A DNA stretch of 64,000 nt from Chelonoidis abingdonii (taxonomy: Eukaryota > Chordata > Testudines > Testudinidae), in contig NC_133771.1 in NCBI RefSeq assembly GCF_003597395.2, positions 139,835,473 to 139,899,472 on the forward strand, given 5' to 3'. Every line of letters begins with the position of its first letter. Position 1 is the first letter of the stretch. The position numbers and the translations under genes were made by a program. Below the pieces are notes generated by a model. The model saw nothing but the letters and a program-made list of their open reading frames with translations, made no database searches and was not told where the DNA came from. Shown here piece by piece: positions 22,911 through 34,543 of the stretch.

Positions 22911-23914
22911 TTAGGAACTGAGAAAGATGGGCCCTTCAACCAAAGCGGGGTTGAAGTCTTTGGAACTAAATATAGGTAAGAAACCTGTTTAGGCAAAGTC
23001 AGCCCTTGTGCTTTTGCAGAATTTTCTGACTGAGAAAAAGTCAGCCATGGCTAGGAAGAAGGGAGACTGGTGAGAGGAGTCATCTTGCACAAAGCCTGTA
23101 TCTTGCTAGATGAAGTTTCAGACTTTTAGATGCATGTTTTCACTTTCTGGGGGGTTGTAATCCTTTCTAACTTTATTCTTTTTACTTGGCATCACTTAAT
23201 CTATGTCCTGTTAATAAATTTTATTTTTATTATAAACCAACTCAGTGCACTATTTAAATGAAGGAGCGTATTTACCCCAATTAAAGTATTGAGCAGTGAT
23301 ATGCTTTTGTGTCTTCAGAGGAACAATATAGTTCGTTTGTTCCTCTAAACTGTTCGGAAGAGGGCTGGACATTGCAGAGCACATGATTTTGGGGAAATCT
23401 GGGTCAGGGGTGTGTGTGTTACCTTGCAGTTGTAACCAAGACTGGTGGAAGCTAAAGCGGGACTGTAGACAGGCTGCTGGGGTCAGAGCTGCTGAACCAG
23501 GGCTGTCTAGTGCACAGACACTGGAGCTGTGATCTGCATGCCTGAAGGCTGGTTGTGAGCATCCCAGGCTGGGAGCTACAGCAGCAAAGCACTGACAGAC
23601 ACAAAGGGTAGCACAGCAAGCGGTGATACAACCTCTTACTGGCCTGGATTTACACCCTCAAACCCTGTCACACATACCCACTGCACTTTCTATAAAATGG
23701 AAATATTCTGACACAAGTAGCTTTCTTAAAGACTAATTCTTAACCCATATTTGTAAAGCTTGGAGAAACTCAAATATTATGGTTCCTGTATAAGTATGAA
23801 TGATAGGATGGATCCCTTGTACTTCAACATGCAAGTGGTTTAGTTTCAGGTGTGGCTGTTTAGGACTGTAGTTCCAGACAAAGGAGGTATCTGGACAGTT
23901 CTTACACACTAGAA

Positions 23915-24589
23915 CAGGAGTGGGCAAACTTTTGGGCCCAAGGGCCACACTGGGGTTGCAAAACTTTATGAAGGGCCAGGTAGGGAAGGCTGTGTCTCCC
24001 CAAACAGCCTGGCACCCGCCCACCATCCGCCCCCTCCCACTTCCCACCCCCTGACTGCCCCCCTCAGAGTCCCCAACCCATCCAAAACCCCGCTCCCTGT
24101 CCTCTGACTGCCCACACTCCAGCCCCTGACAGGCCCCCTGGGACTCCCATGCCTATCCATCCCTCTCTCCCGGTCCCCATCCCCTGAACCTCCCCAGAAT
24201 CTCCACCTTATCCAACCACCCCCTACTCCCTGTTCCCTGACCGCCCCCTGGGACCCCACCCCCATCCAATTGCCCCCTCCTCCCTGTCCCCTGGCTGGCC
24301 CTCAGGACCTCCTACCCTTATCCAACGCCACCACTCCCTGCCCTCTTACCATGACGCTCAGAGTGGCAGGACTGGCTTATTGGAAAGCCTGGGAGGTTGG
24401 CAGGCACAAGCTGCACAGCCCGGAACGAGCAGCAGGCCAGAGTGCTCCCTGCACAGCAGCGTGACTGCATATGAAGGGGAACAGCAGTGGAGGGGCCGGG
24501 GGGTAGCCTCCATGGCCGGGAGCTCAGGGACGGGCAGGATGGTCCCGTGGGCCGGATGTGGCCCGCAGGCCACAGTTTGCCCACCTCTG
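23915..24589. mobile_element. hAT non-autonomous element with exact 8-bp duplication
   Basis: The ends CAGGAGTGGGCAAACTTTTG and CACAGTTTGCCCACCTCTG are inverted. CACTAGAA is duplicated exactly at 23907-23914 and 24590-24597, the signature of hAT transposition. The interior is C-rich with no transposase. The element at 36934-37648 belongs to the same end-family. Confidence 0.9.
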
Positions 24590-24684
24590 CACTAGAAACA
24601 CCATGCTCACCAGGAGGAACTTAGACTGTTGTATCCTTACAAAAGGGTAAGGGAAGGAAGATAGTCATGAAGTTATCTGTATAT

Positions 24685-24894
24685 CAGAGGGGTAGCCGTG
24701 TTAGTCTGGATCTGTAAAAGCAGCAGAGAATCCTGTGGCACCTTATAAACTAACAGACGTTTTGGAGCATGAGCTTTCGTGGGTGAATACCCACTTCGTC
24801 AGATGCATCTGATGAAGTGGGTATTCACCCACGAAAGCTCATGCTCCAAAACATCTGTTAGTCTATAAGGTGCCACAGGATTCTCTGCTGCTTT
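24685..24894 (+). mobile_element. Palindromic SINE dimer with target-site duplication
   Basis: Starts with the SINE head 'cagaggggtagccgtgttag'. The copy running to 24805 is then repeated in reverse complement (24806-24894), giving two 89-bp arms that differ at about three positions and meet at 'gatgcatc'. The whole unit is flanked by TATCTGTATAT at 24674-24684 and 24895-24905. The second copy lacks the head. The family is a tRNA-type SINE common in turtles, as I remember it. No gene content. Confidence 0.9.
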
Positions 24895-24905
24895 TATCTG
24901 TATAT

Positions 24906-26304
24906 ATAACACTGTATTGGGGTTTTTTATAATTCAGTGCTGATGTACCAACAACTAATGGTCCAGGACCTCAACATGCAGGAGGCCTTGTGTCTAATGC
25001 TAACAAAATAGTTAAAGAAACAACCACCCCGTGCCAGAGATTTTGGACGAAAAAAACTAACTTTTTTTAAAAATTAAGTTTCTAGCCTTTACTGCTGGGA
25101 AGGAAATTACTTTAGCAATGGTGTGTCAAGTCTGTAACTGAACTAGCTGAAAAATAGCTCAAAGTATGAACTTCCCTCATTCATCTTAATTAAGCACTAA
25201 CTGAAGCCTAATTAAGATTATTTACATATCATAACTATTTAAAAAATGATCACTAAAAACATCCAACTAACATGCTTAGCTTTGGGTGCAGCAGTTTATA
25301 TTGGGGATAGGATAAAGAGGGGAGAACTGCCATATTCGTTGGGTAAAACTAAGTTCAGGCCCAACACTGTCTGGTGGGAGGGGGGAAGAAATGAGCCACC
25401 ATCTCCACTCCAAAAGCCTCTGCTTCCTGAATCATGAAACTTCTCTGCCTCTTACACATTTTAGAAGTCCAAACTGCTCCAAATCTCAGCTGTCTCTCAC
25501 TTCTATTTCTATAATACGATTGCACTGTTACAAAATTCTGTAGCACCCGTAAGACTTGGGGGAAGTGTAAAAGTGAGACATTCTAAAAATGACTTCAATA
25601 CTACTAACAAAAAATACTGAACTGATAATTTGCTTTAATATTTAATTCAGTTTACTGAGTTGAATGGAAGTTGATGCAGAAATAATGGTTCTTTGTTGAA
25701 AAACTTAAATTATGTTAAGTTCTTGTGCCTTTTATATAGATTTTTTTATACAAGACCATACAATCACCTCTAGAAATACACCACTAAGTTAAATGGGGAG
25801 GAGAGGAAAAGAGAACAGCTAAAACTACTTATTATATATCAAGTAAGTCATTTCTACCCCTGAAAAGCCTGTTGCTCTTCCCACATGAATTATGTAAAGT
25901 AGACCATGCTGATGACATTTAAACAGAATCTGCAAGCTAAAATTCATGTTATAAAGATAATTTTGATTTCCCTGGTAAGGAAGGTAGAATTGCTTAAAAT
26001 GAAGATGACTCCCTTACATGTGATAGGAGACTGGAGTAGAGGCTACAAACGACTGGGAAATATGCAGCAAGCAGGCTACCAAAAACTTCAGAAGTCAGTT
26101 GGTGATGAAAAATTCCCATACGGCCAAGTGTCAGCTGAAAATCTTAAAAAATCAAAAGTGTGCCAGAAAGAGTTGAATAACTTTTGGGAAAATTAGGAGT
26201 CACTGTTAGATTAAAGAACTTTTTTAATTCCTTATTTGTTAAACATCTCAACCTTAAAATAGACTTAGGAACATCACTGTTTTACTTTAGTCTATTTTAA
26301 CTTC
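24906..26304 (-). other. ARID4B intron, no recognised feature
   Basis: AT-rich. Frames such as 25906-26196 are open but carry no recognisable protein or splice context. Confidence 0.4.
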
Positions 26305-26425
26305 TTGTATTGCTGTAGCACTTAAATGTCCCAAATAGGTACTGGGACTCTATTGTCCCAGACTGCATAAATGGGTAGTGAAGAGACAGTCACTGCCCCA
26401 AGAAGCTAACAATCATGGTAGTTCG
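26305..26425 (+). repeat. Old interspersed repeat (CR1/L3- or MIR-like tail)
   Basis: Contains 'gctgtagcacttaaatg', 'gggactctattgtcccagac' and 'cagtcactgccccaagaagc'. These are decayed forms of a very widespread amniote repeat phrase ending in '…cctgccccaaagagcttacaatc'. Class uncertain. Confidence 0.5.
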
Positions 26426-27502
26426 GACCATAAAGATAAGTTAGTATCATCTACTTATAGTAAGTTTCTGGCCTATTTCACTTTCAGGTTTTTATGCACT
26501 AGCACAGTGTGGTTGAACTGATGCAGTGAAATCTGTATAAAGCTACCACTCAAGGAAAATATTACTTAGTGGTAGTGGCTATTTATCACGGAAGGCTGGA
26601 AACCTTACAGAAACTGCAAGTCAAGATTTTTATTTTACTTTTAACACAATTACTGTACTTAATTTATACTTAATAGTTTTAAACTCAATCATGCTGTTAA
26701 AGAAATAACGAGCAAATGCCATTTAAAATATCACTACCAGAATGAAAAATATAAGGAGCCTTTAAGTAAGTTAAGAAAAACAAAAACAAAACTCAGCCTA
26801 GAAAGTGATCTGTAACTATGATTCCATTGTGTTAATCATATAAAAACTAATGAGAGGAGTTAAGACCTTCCCACAGGATCTAAAGGCAATGGTAGTTCAA
26901 CGGGTCAGGGCAGTACTCTTCTTGTACACATGTTGCAGGCAGATCTGACCAGAGCATGTATGCAGGCTTCGGCAACTCTCCACAGGTTACAGTGTAGCAG
27001 ATCATTGTATGGAGGGTTCAAGTGGAGTTACTTTTTCATAGGTGCTTATCACATTCACAAGACAGTTGGTGGAGATGGAGTCACTTCACCCTACTGCATC
27101 CTTTGGTCCTGTTATGACTGCACCTGTCACAATCATGCACATCAACATCTCAGATTAACTAAACTGTAGTTTATTGCCCCTTGTGTTGAATTCTGCCTCA
27201 GCCTATATGAACCTGATATTATCCATACTAAAGTGTCCTTGTAGTTCTTGTATAAAACGGTTTTATTAAGATTTTAACTGGGGCAGGTGGTGGATGTTTT
27301 CTGATGTTAATAAAACAAGATAGAGCCAATAAAGACTTATTCTATCACTTCAAGGAGATGCTTCAGGTAATCTTCAGGCAATAAAATCCGTTTTGTGTTA
27401 ACTTTTTATGGAAGGTCTTCATAGCACATTCTAGTGGGTCTCACTTGTATCCCACCCTCGTTGCCTTTCCTGTGTCTATCATTTCATACAGATCTATAAG
27501 GT
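26426..27502 (-). other. ARID4B intron, no recognised feature
   Basis: No exon, RNA or repeat that I can support. Confidence 0.4.
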
Positions 27503-27768
27503 CAGGGCTGGCACCAGCTTTTTTGCTGCTCCAAGTGGCGAAGGGGAAAAAAAAAAAAAAAAAAAAACAAAGCCACAATCGGCAGCACTTTGGCCGCAGC
27601 TCTACCACACCACTTCATTCTTTGGCGACAATTCAGTGGCCAGTCCTTCCCTCCGAGAGAGATTGAGGGACCCACCGCCAAATTGTTGCCGAAGACCAGA
27701 CGTGCCGCCCCTTTCCATTGGCTGCCCCAAGCACCTGCTCCCTGCACTGGTGCCTGGAGCCGGCCCCG
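27503..27768. mobile_element. hAT non-autonomous element
   Basis: The ends CAGGGCTGGCACCAGC and CTGGAGCCGGCCCCG are inverted. Flanks TATAAGGT (27495-27502) and AATAAGGT (27769-27776) match at seven of eight positions. A run of about 20 A residues lies at 27547-27567. Related to the elements at 6788 and 38484. Confidence 0.85.
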
Positions 27769-28151
27769 AATAAGGTGTAAGTTTACTCTTTCCACTCATT
27801 GTTTGTTCATACGGAGGGCAGTTTCCTTTCACAGAATGTCTAAGCTATTCTGTAAATGCAGTTTTCATAAAGAGGGTCAAATTATATTAAATGCTTAGGG
27901 ATGCTGGAGGGTTTCCTAACACAGATTTCACTAAGCTGGAGGATAAATTCTTAAACTGTTCATGTTGCAATAACTTCATGAACTGTTCTGTTAGCACTAT
28001 ATTTTGTTAAAGTTTTTTTAAAACACATCCTACATTTTGGTATAAGTGTTAGCTGTCTACCATTATAACAGACACCAGTTGAGAGCCCAAGGCAGTGGCT
28101 GTCTATACAGAGCTAAGTCATGCAACTGGAGTCAAACACTTTATAATCTAA

Positions 28152-30344
28152 GGCCTGGTCTACACTACACGTTTAAACCGATTTTAGCAGCGTTAAACCG
28201 ATTTAACACTGTACCCGTCCACACTACAAGGCTCTTTATATCGATATAAAGGGCTCTTTAAATCGGTTTCTGCACTCCTCCCCGACGAGAGGAGTAGCGT
28301 TAAAATCCGTATTACCATATCGGATTAGGGTTAGTGTGGCCACAAATCGATGGTATTGGCCTCCGGGCGGTATCCCACAGTGCACCACTGTGACCGCTCT
28401 GGAAAGCAATCTGAACTCGGATGGTGTGGCCAGGTAAACAGGAAAAGCCCCGAGAAATTTAGATTTTCATTTCCTGTTTGCCCAGCGTGGAGCTCTGATC
28501 AACACGTGTGGCAATGCAGTCCCAAATCCAAAAAGAGCTTCAGCATGGACCGTACGGGAGATACTGGATCTGATCGCTGTATGAGGAAACAAATCTGTTC
28601 TATCAAAGCTCCGTTACAGAAGACGAAATGCCAAAGCGTTTGAAAAAAATCTCCAGGCTACACAGTGCTGCATAACAAGCGTAACGGGAAGCCAGAGACT
28701 CAAATGGACGCTCATGGAGGGAGGGGTACTGAGGACTCCAGCTATCCCACAGTCCACAGCAGTCTCCGAAAGTATTTGCATTCTTGGCTGAGCTCCCAAT
28801 GCCTGTAGGTTCAAACACATTGTCCGGCATGGTTCAGGGAATAGCTCCTCAATTTACTCCCCCCCCACCACCACGTGAAAGAAAAGGGAAAGAAATCGTT
28901 TCTTGACTTCTTTCAATGTCACCCTATGTCTACTGAATGCTGCTGGTAGACGCGATGCTGCAGCAGTGAAGCGCAGTATTCGCTCCTCTCCCCTCCACCG
29001 TGGCAGATGGTGCAGTAGGACTGGTAACGTCCTTATCAACCCATGAGTGCTCCAATGCTTGATGAACTGCTGATATGACCCCTGGCTGGCCTGAGGGCAG
29101 AGGCCGGGGCGGGAGGGGGGGGTTGCCTGGGTAAAAATAGGAATGATTCCTGGTCATTCCCAGTAGATGGGACAGAACGGCTGGTAACCGTCTTCATCAT
29201 AGCAACTGGGGCTGAGCTTCAATCAGCCCCCTCCCTTCATGTGTAAAGAAAAGATTCTGTACTGCCTGGACTATCATAGCAGTGGGATGCTGGGCTCCTC
29301 TCCCCACACCGCTTTAATGTCCTGCCTGGACTACTGTCATAGCACCGGGAGGCTGCCTCCCCTGACATTTATCTCATTTACTAAAAAATCAGTGTTTCTT
29401 ATTCCTGCATTTCTTTATAACTTCATGACACAAATGGGGGGGACACTGCCACGGTAGCCCAGGAAGGTTGGGGGAGGAGGGAAGCAACAGGGTGGGTTGT
29501 GTGCAGGGGCACCCCCAACCGTGAATGGCATGTAGCTCATCATTTCTGCGGGATCTGACACGAGCAGCTGTGCTCTCTGATACACTGGTTCTCTAGTACA
29601 CTTGCCCATATTCTAGGCAGGACTGACTCTATTTTTAGAAATCCATAAAGGAGGGATTGACTCGGGGAGTCATTCCCAGTTTTGCTTTTGCGCCCCTGCC
29701 GATCTCAGCCAGGGGCACCCATGATAGCAGGCAGACAGTACAGAGGACAGATAACCGTCATCTCATTGCCAATTTACCCTGGCAGCAGACGGTACAGAAC
29801 GACTGGTAACCGTCTCTGCTATCATGCAAAAGCAAATGAATGCTGCTGTGTAGCGCTGAAAGGAGTAATCGCCTCTGTCCGCGCATCCAGTACACATGGT
29901 GCAGGTGACTGTAAAAAAAAAAAAAATGCTGAACGGGCTCCATGGTTGCCGTGCTATGGCGTCTGCCAGGGCAATCCAGGGAAAAAGGGCGTGAAAATGA
30001 TTGTCCTGCCCCTTTGCTTTCCTACCGGAGGAAGGAATGACTGACGACATTTACCCAGAACCAACCCGCAACAATGATTTTTGCCCCATCAGGCCACTGG
30101 GCTCTCAACCAGAATTCTAAGGGGCAGTGGACTGACTGCGGGAGGCTAATGGCGATAGCTGCAGGATAGCTAAGCTACCCACAGTGCAACGCGTCCAGAA
30201 ATTACCGCTAGCTAGCCTCGGACCATGGACACACACCATCGAATTAATGTGCTTAGCGTGGCCACGTGCACTCGACTTTATACAATCTGTTTTATAAAAC
30301 CGGTTTATGTAAAATTGGAATAATCCCGTAGTGTAGACGTACCC
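28152..30344. mobile_element. 2.2-kb PIF/Harbinger derivative with Myb/SANT relic
   Basis: The ends GGCCTGGTCTACACTACACG and GTAGTGTAGACGTACCC are inverted, with flanks TAA (28149-28151) and AAA (30345-30347). The first 350 bp parallel the elements at 21800, 40102 and 63795. A decayed Myb/SANT-like frame lies at about 28550-28680. Several copies of a 'gacggtacagaacgactggt' module occur at 29009-29830. No transposase frame remains, so mobility would have depended on another copy. Confidence 0.85.
28550..28680 (+). pseudogene. Relic of Harbinger Myb/SANT-like ORF
   Basis: The plus frame reads VREILDLIAV, one stop, then GNKSVLSKLRYRRRNAKAFEK. It parallels NGKLLDLISVWGEEAVQSQL and the following residues in the intact-looking ORF of the 40102 element. 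The stop replaces the tryptophan codon. Only about 40 codons remain. Confidence 0.7.
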
Positions 30345-31062
30345 AAAGTCAGTAACTGCAGGAAACAGTCAAGTGCTCACTACAACAACGATGAAAACTT
30401 AATTTGGTGTTTCATTTATTCCAACCATGCAACTCAATGGAGGGATCTAGTAGGGATCAAGAGCACTTATGGAAAAGCTCAGTACTGTAATATTATGCTC
30501 CTAGATTTCAGCTGAGCTATAGTGTGAAAATATTTTCTTGAAGATTTGTTATTCAATAAAGTGTTTTGTCAAAAGAGCTCAGATGCAATTTAGCAACAGA
30601 TAGTATTACAGCACTGAGTTTTCCTTAATTCTTGATCCCTCCTAGCTTTCTCCACTGAGGAGGCACTTTCCTAGTACAATTATTCAAACACACAAACTTA
30701 GATGATCGATAATAGACTTAACTGCTCAAGACAAGTCCAGAAGTTGCCCTCTATACTTCTAGTTGTATTTTAACTAGTTTATAATAGTCTTTAAAAGCTA
30801 TACCGAGTATTCCCTCTACAACATGCAGATAGACTGTATCTGATTTATATTGATTGCATCAACTATCAACAGGACAGCTTAGGGATAAGGAAGGAATTCC
30901 TGTCCACATATGAATAGCATTTAACAGTTAACTAGATGCTTCATCTGAAGATGGGAGAGGCTTCCCCTTTCTCTGAAGCAGTAATAGTCTGCTAGATGGT
31001 AAAGTCATGTGTTCCTAAAAAGCACTGCCATAAACCTATGGAAAAATAATTGTAAAATGAAC
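30345..31062 (-). other. ARID4B intron, no recognised feature
   Basis: AT-rich stretch between the Harbinger derivative and the second SINE dimer; nothing supported. Confidence 0.4.
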
Positions 31063-31363
31063 AAGGAGTCTGGTGGCACCTTAAAGACTAACCGATTTAT
31101 TTGGGCATAAGCTTTTGTAGGTAAAAAACCCATGTCTTCAGATGCATGGAGTGAAAACTATAGGTTCAGGCATTATTATACTGACATATTCTTCTCCTTC
31201 TCTTGATGTGTCAGTACAATAATGCCTGCATCTGTAATTTTCACTCTATGCATCTGAAGAAGTGGGTTTTATTTATGCCCAAATAAATCTGTTAGTCTTT
31301 AAGGTGTCACCGGACTCCTTGTTGTTTTTGTGGATACAGACTAACATGGCTACCCCAGGATAC
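31063..31363 (-). mobile_element. Palindromic SINE dimer with 13-bp target-site duplication
   Basis: Minus-strand orientation: the head 'tcctggggtagccatgttag' is at the right. The SINE body 'aaggtgtcaccggactcctt' (plus, about 31300) is repeated inverted at the left as 'aaggagtctggtggcacctt'. The arms meet near 31195 within 'ttcttctccttctcttgatg'. Flanks TTGTAAAATGAAC (31050-31062, 31364-31376) are exact. It has the same overall architecture as 24685-24894, but the junction lies further into the tail. Confidence 0.9.
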
Positions 31364-31794
31364 TTGTAAAATGAACTACATCTCATCTTAAGGCTTGTCT
31401 ATATGAACAGTTAGTACATGGCAAGTTGGAATGTAAAAGCATGTCTTTCACAGTGGAAGCAGATAAAATACATCAGGGAACCTTTAATGAGCACCAGCAG
31501 GGTCCACATAGACCACAGTGTGGGAGGCAGGCATAAAGAAGCATCACAGGAAGAGCGACTGAAGACATTGCCTGAAGACGAGAAATAGGCATGATGCTCC
31601 TGAAGGGATGGTTAGGTAGCACATGCAGGAGCCTTAATGCCACACCTTTTTCAGTGCCAGTCAGCATGGAAAGGGAGTTGAGTAATGGATGAGACTAAGC
31701 CCCTTGAGTGTATCATGAGTAAAGTGTATCTGCATGTTATGGCATTCAGAATATCCATGAATTTTTCTGAAAAATTAACAGGAAAACTACATAC

Positions 31795-31905
31795 CTTGAC
31801 TTTGACGAGTCTTTTTGCTGTCTTGATCTTGGCCTCACAGAAGGCTCCTCTATATTTAGCACTCACATCAGTGCCCACTGTCAAATATGGGGGCTCATCA
31901 ATGGC
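31795..31905 (-). CDS. ARID4B: ARID4B coding exon, residues ~3-39
   Basis: This 111-nt exon has 37 codons, phase 0 at both ends, a polypyrimidine acceptor ending ttccag just above 31905 and a gtatgt donor just below 31795. The peptide begins [20 protein letters not shown] and ends [12 protein letters not shown], which I recognise as the start of ARID4B immediately after the initial Met-Lys. ARID4B is a nuclear chromatin protein of the SIN3A/HDAC co-repressor complex, and this segment opens its N-terminal Tudor-type region. The Met-Lys must come from an upstream exon that I could not find in the window. The reading [10 protein letters not shown] followed by VTFRHDSS points to ARID4B rather than its paralogue ARID4A, from memory. 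The following intron is about 12.9 kb. Identification is very secure; residue numbering assumes the usual start. Confidence 0.95.
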
Positions 31906-34447
31906 CTGGAAGAGAGAGGAACACAAGGGGCTTTTAATCTCCCAAGCACTTCCATGATTATCAATCCTCAAACACAAGATGATTGACATTACAGCTATAG
32001 CAGAGACATAATGGCTGTAACAGGGAAAGGGCGGGGACCTCTTCCTACAGTAGTAAGCTTGGTGTTGCTGGGGTAGTGCTCTCAGTAGGTCAACTGTCAG
32101 TCTGTTTTAAGTTTGTCAAGTGTGTCCAAAGTCTGTGGTGAATGCTCTTTTGCAGTTAGTAAAAATCTAAATTAGAAAATACCCCCTTAAATTTCTTGCA
32201 AACACTGACACCTTTAAAGGTGATAGTGATGTTGACAGCCTCTTTATACCCGTTTCATACCCTCAAACTTTCCTAACTTAAAAAGGTAAATATCAGACTA
32301 ATAAGATTAATTTATGGAAATGTTGTAGGTCTCATCTGAGCCTACATGACAACTCATGCTTGAACCTATCCAATGTGAACACACATAGGCAGACACATGC
32401 TACTGACATCAGCCATTGCTATATCAGTTAGATGGCCATTCCACATATTCCAGTGGAAGGTCTTGGGAACACATGACCATCATACCTAATCTACCTTCTT
32501 GGAGCAAGACATACAAATAACTTTTTACTACTGATCCCCAGAAAAGAACCTGAACTTAAAAATATAAATTCCTAGTGTGCTGGGAATGAGCCAGACTGAA
32601 GCCCTTGTCTTTCGGGGCTAGAAGAGTACCTTAGCGTTTAAGCCACAAATACATAACACATTTTATATATTCAGTAAGTGTTATAATTTGAGGATATGCT
32701 GAATTCTTTATACAGAAGTGGACGAATCCCTGATTCAAGAAAAAAATCAATTCAACCATACCTACAAAACCTAAAGGGGCACTTTATAATGTGTCATCTG
32801 GTCTCTGATATAACATATCTTTTTGTTTAATGCCTACTATGCTCACCAAATTAACATTCATTCCTTAAACTCCCCACTAGTTAAAATAGACATTTTATGG
32901 CACTGATTAGTCTCAAAACTTCCTCTTAAACTGATATATTATTTCAAGCACGCGCCCTGAATACTTTCAATACACTTAATTTTCCATATTCCAAGCCTTT
33001 CCTTTATATAAACTTGATTTCCTATGAAAAGCACCTGTTTCTGCAATCCTGGCACCAATCAAAATTTTTCCCCAGATCTTCTCTTAACAAGGAGTAGGAC
33101 ACATCATTTTAACCAGTCACAAAAAGTTTTCTGCCATGCTTGTGAGCTGGCTAATTGCTTCACAATCTTGAAAGCTCATTGTCTGTAGAGCATAAAGTTT
33201 CTGTTAGTTAGGGATTCAGGCCTATAGTCACCCATTGAGATAAATATTGGTGCTGAAGATCAGTTAACATGTGTACAGCACTTTATGCACAGAAAGTGCT
33301 GTAAGTATTAAATATTGTGTACCCACTGATGACCAATAAACATTGAACTCGTTTACAGGGACCAACAGATGTATAATTAATGAAGACTGACTGTAGTAAG
33401 CATCATTTCCTGTCACTGGGTAAAATAACCCTACTGAAGGAATATTATTGAGGCAGACTGATATCACCATATTAACATTAACTAAGGCCCTAAGCCCCCA
33501 TGCAGTTCTCCACATACTGGGGGGAAGAGAGGAGTGCCACTTCCACAGCATGCTCACTCACTTCCTTCTAACCTCAGCACCCTATGCTGTGCATAGATTA
33601 GAACAAGAGCAAAGGTTTGTTGCCTGATACTTGTTGTATTTTGTAGTGTGCCCAGGTGTTAATTAAGGAATAAACTTATTCCCTCTACATACTGATCAAT
33701 CTTATACTTCTAAAATCCTGAAGTTTAACTCTACTTAGCATACAATAATTATATATGACATAACATGTTATTAATTATAACCACACAGTAAATGAACAAT
33801 ACACTAAAATCATTGGCTATAGGTGGCGGTCAGAATCTGGTAGGGACCTGCTTCCCTCTCCTTAACCCTCAAGTTCAAAGGGGAACCTTGCCCAAATTAC
33901 TGCAGACTATCTACAATAACTTCCCCTTCTTCCCTATGGCATTCAGAATCCTTTCCACCTGGACCCCCGTGCGTGTTCTTAGGAGTAGCTGTGGCAGCAC
34001 AGTGACAGATGCTACAAGAGTCATGCCTTCCAAAGGAGCCACAGTGTGAAGCCTGAAACACTTGGAATCCCACTCCTGCTGGAAGAACTAAAGAGAAACT
34101 CAGCTGAACTTTCCCAGTTTACACACTCACATGTAGGAAAGACTTCTGTGTGAGATATGCTATGTGTGCTGCAATAAGTAATTATAACTGTTTTCGACAT
34201 CTGTTATGACCAGTTAGTTATGTGGAGTTATTTTTCTCAGCATGGACCTGATAATCCAACTTTCCCAAAGTAAAAGCAGTACACACTGATACACCTCTGT
34301 GACAGAACGGAAGTCTCTTTAAATAAAAGAGAAATGGTTCTAAAGTCTGTTAGTTAAAACTAAGGTACTTGAGGAATACTGGGCTTATAAAAAGATCATT
34401 AAAAACTATCATATTAAATAAATAAATTATAAGATAACAATGTATTA
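31906..34447 (-). other. ARID4B first-intron/upstream sequence, AT-rich
   Basis: Upstream of the first coding exon seen here. I searched for the expected upstream exon end (ATGAAG followed by GT on the minus strand) and saw none. A decayed MIR/L2-like tail may lie at about 33270-33325 ('acagcactttatgcacagaaagtgctgtaagtatt'-type texture). No ORF of interest. Confidence 0.45.
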
Positions 34448-34543
34448 AAGAGCAGCAAAGAGTCCTGTGGTACCTTATAGACTAACAGAAGTTTTGGAGC
34501 ATGAGTTTTCGTGAGTGAATACCCACTTCGTCGGATGCATGTA
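34448..34543 (+). mobile_element. Truncated SINE, same family as the dimers
   Basis: Shares 'cagcaaagagtcctgtgg', 'ccttatagactaacagaag' and 'gaatacccacttcgtcggatg' with the dimer at 24685 in the same orientation. The head is missing, and the tail runs to 'gatgcatgtaatgcat' with no inverted copy. Confidence 0.85.

Larger units (their letters stand above)
19936..23670. mobile_element. Possible solo LTR interrupted by two MITEs
   Basis: Three blocks (about 19936-20111, 20893-21799, 22914-23670) read as one retroviral-LTR-like repeat once the elements at 20112-20892 and 21800-22910 are removed. The sequence starts TGTCACTGG and ends CCTGTCACA. It includes 'aaatatgccttgaggtatca' near 20017 and an AATAAA-like signal near 23211. 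No internal retroviral genes are visible, and a target duplication was not established. Assignment is tentative. Confidence 0.35.

Noticed and set aside
24717..24894. Long hairpin as a microRNA precursor
   Set aside because: The palindrome is a SINE dimer with target duplications; its size and near-perfect pairing do not resemble a pre-miRNA.
25906..26196. 96-codon plus-strand frame with a normal-looking Lys/Leu composition
   Set aside because: No match to any family I know, antisense to ARID4B, and no splice or promoter signals; AT-rich chance frame.
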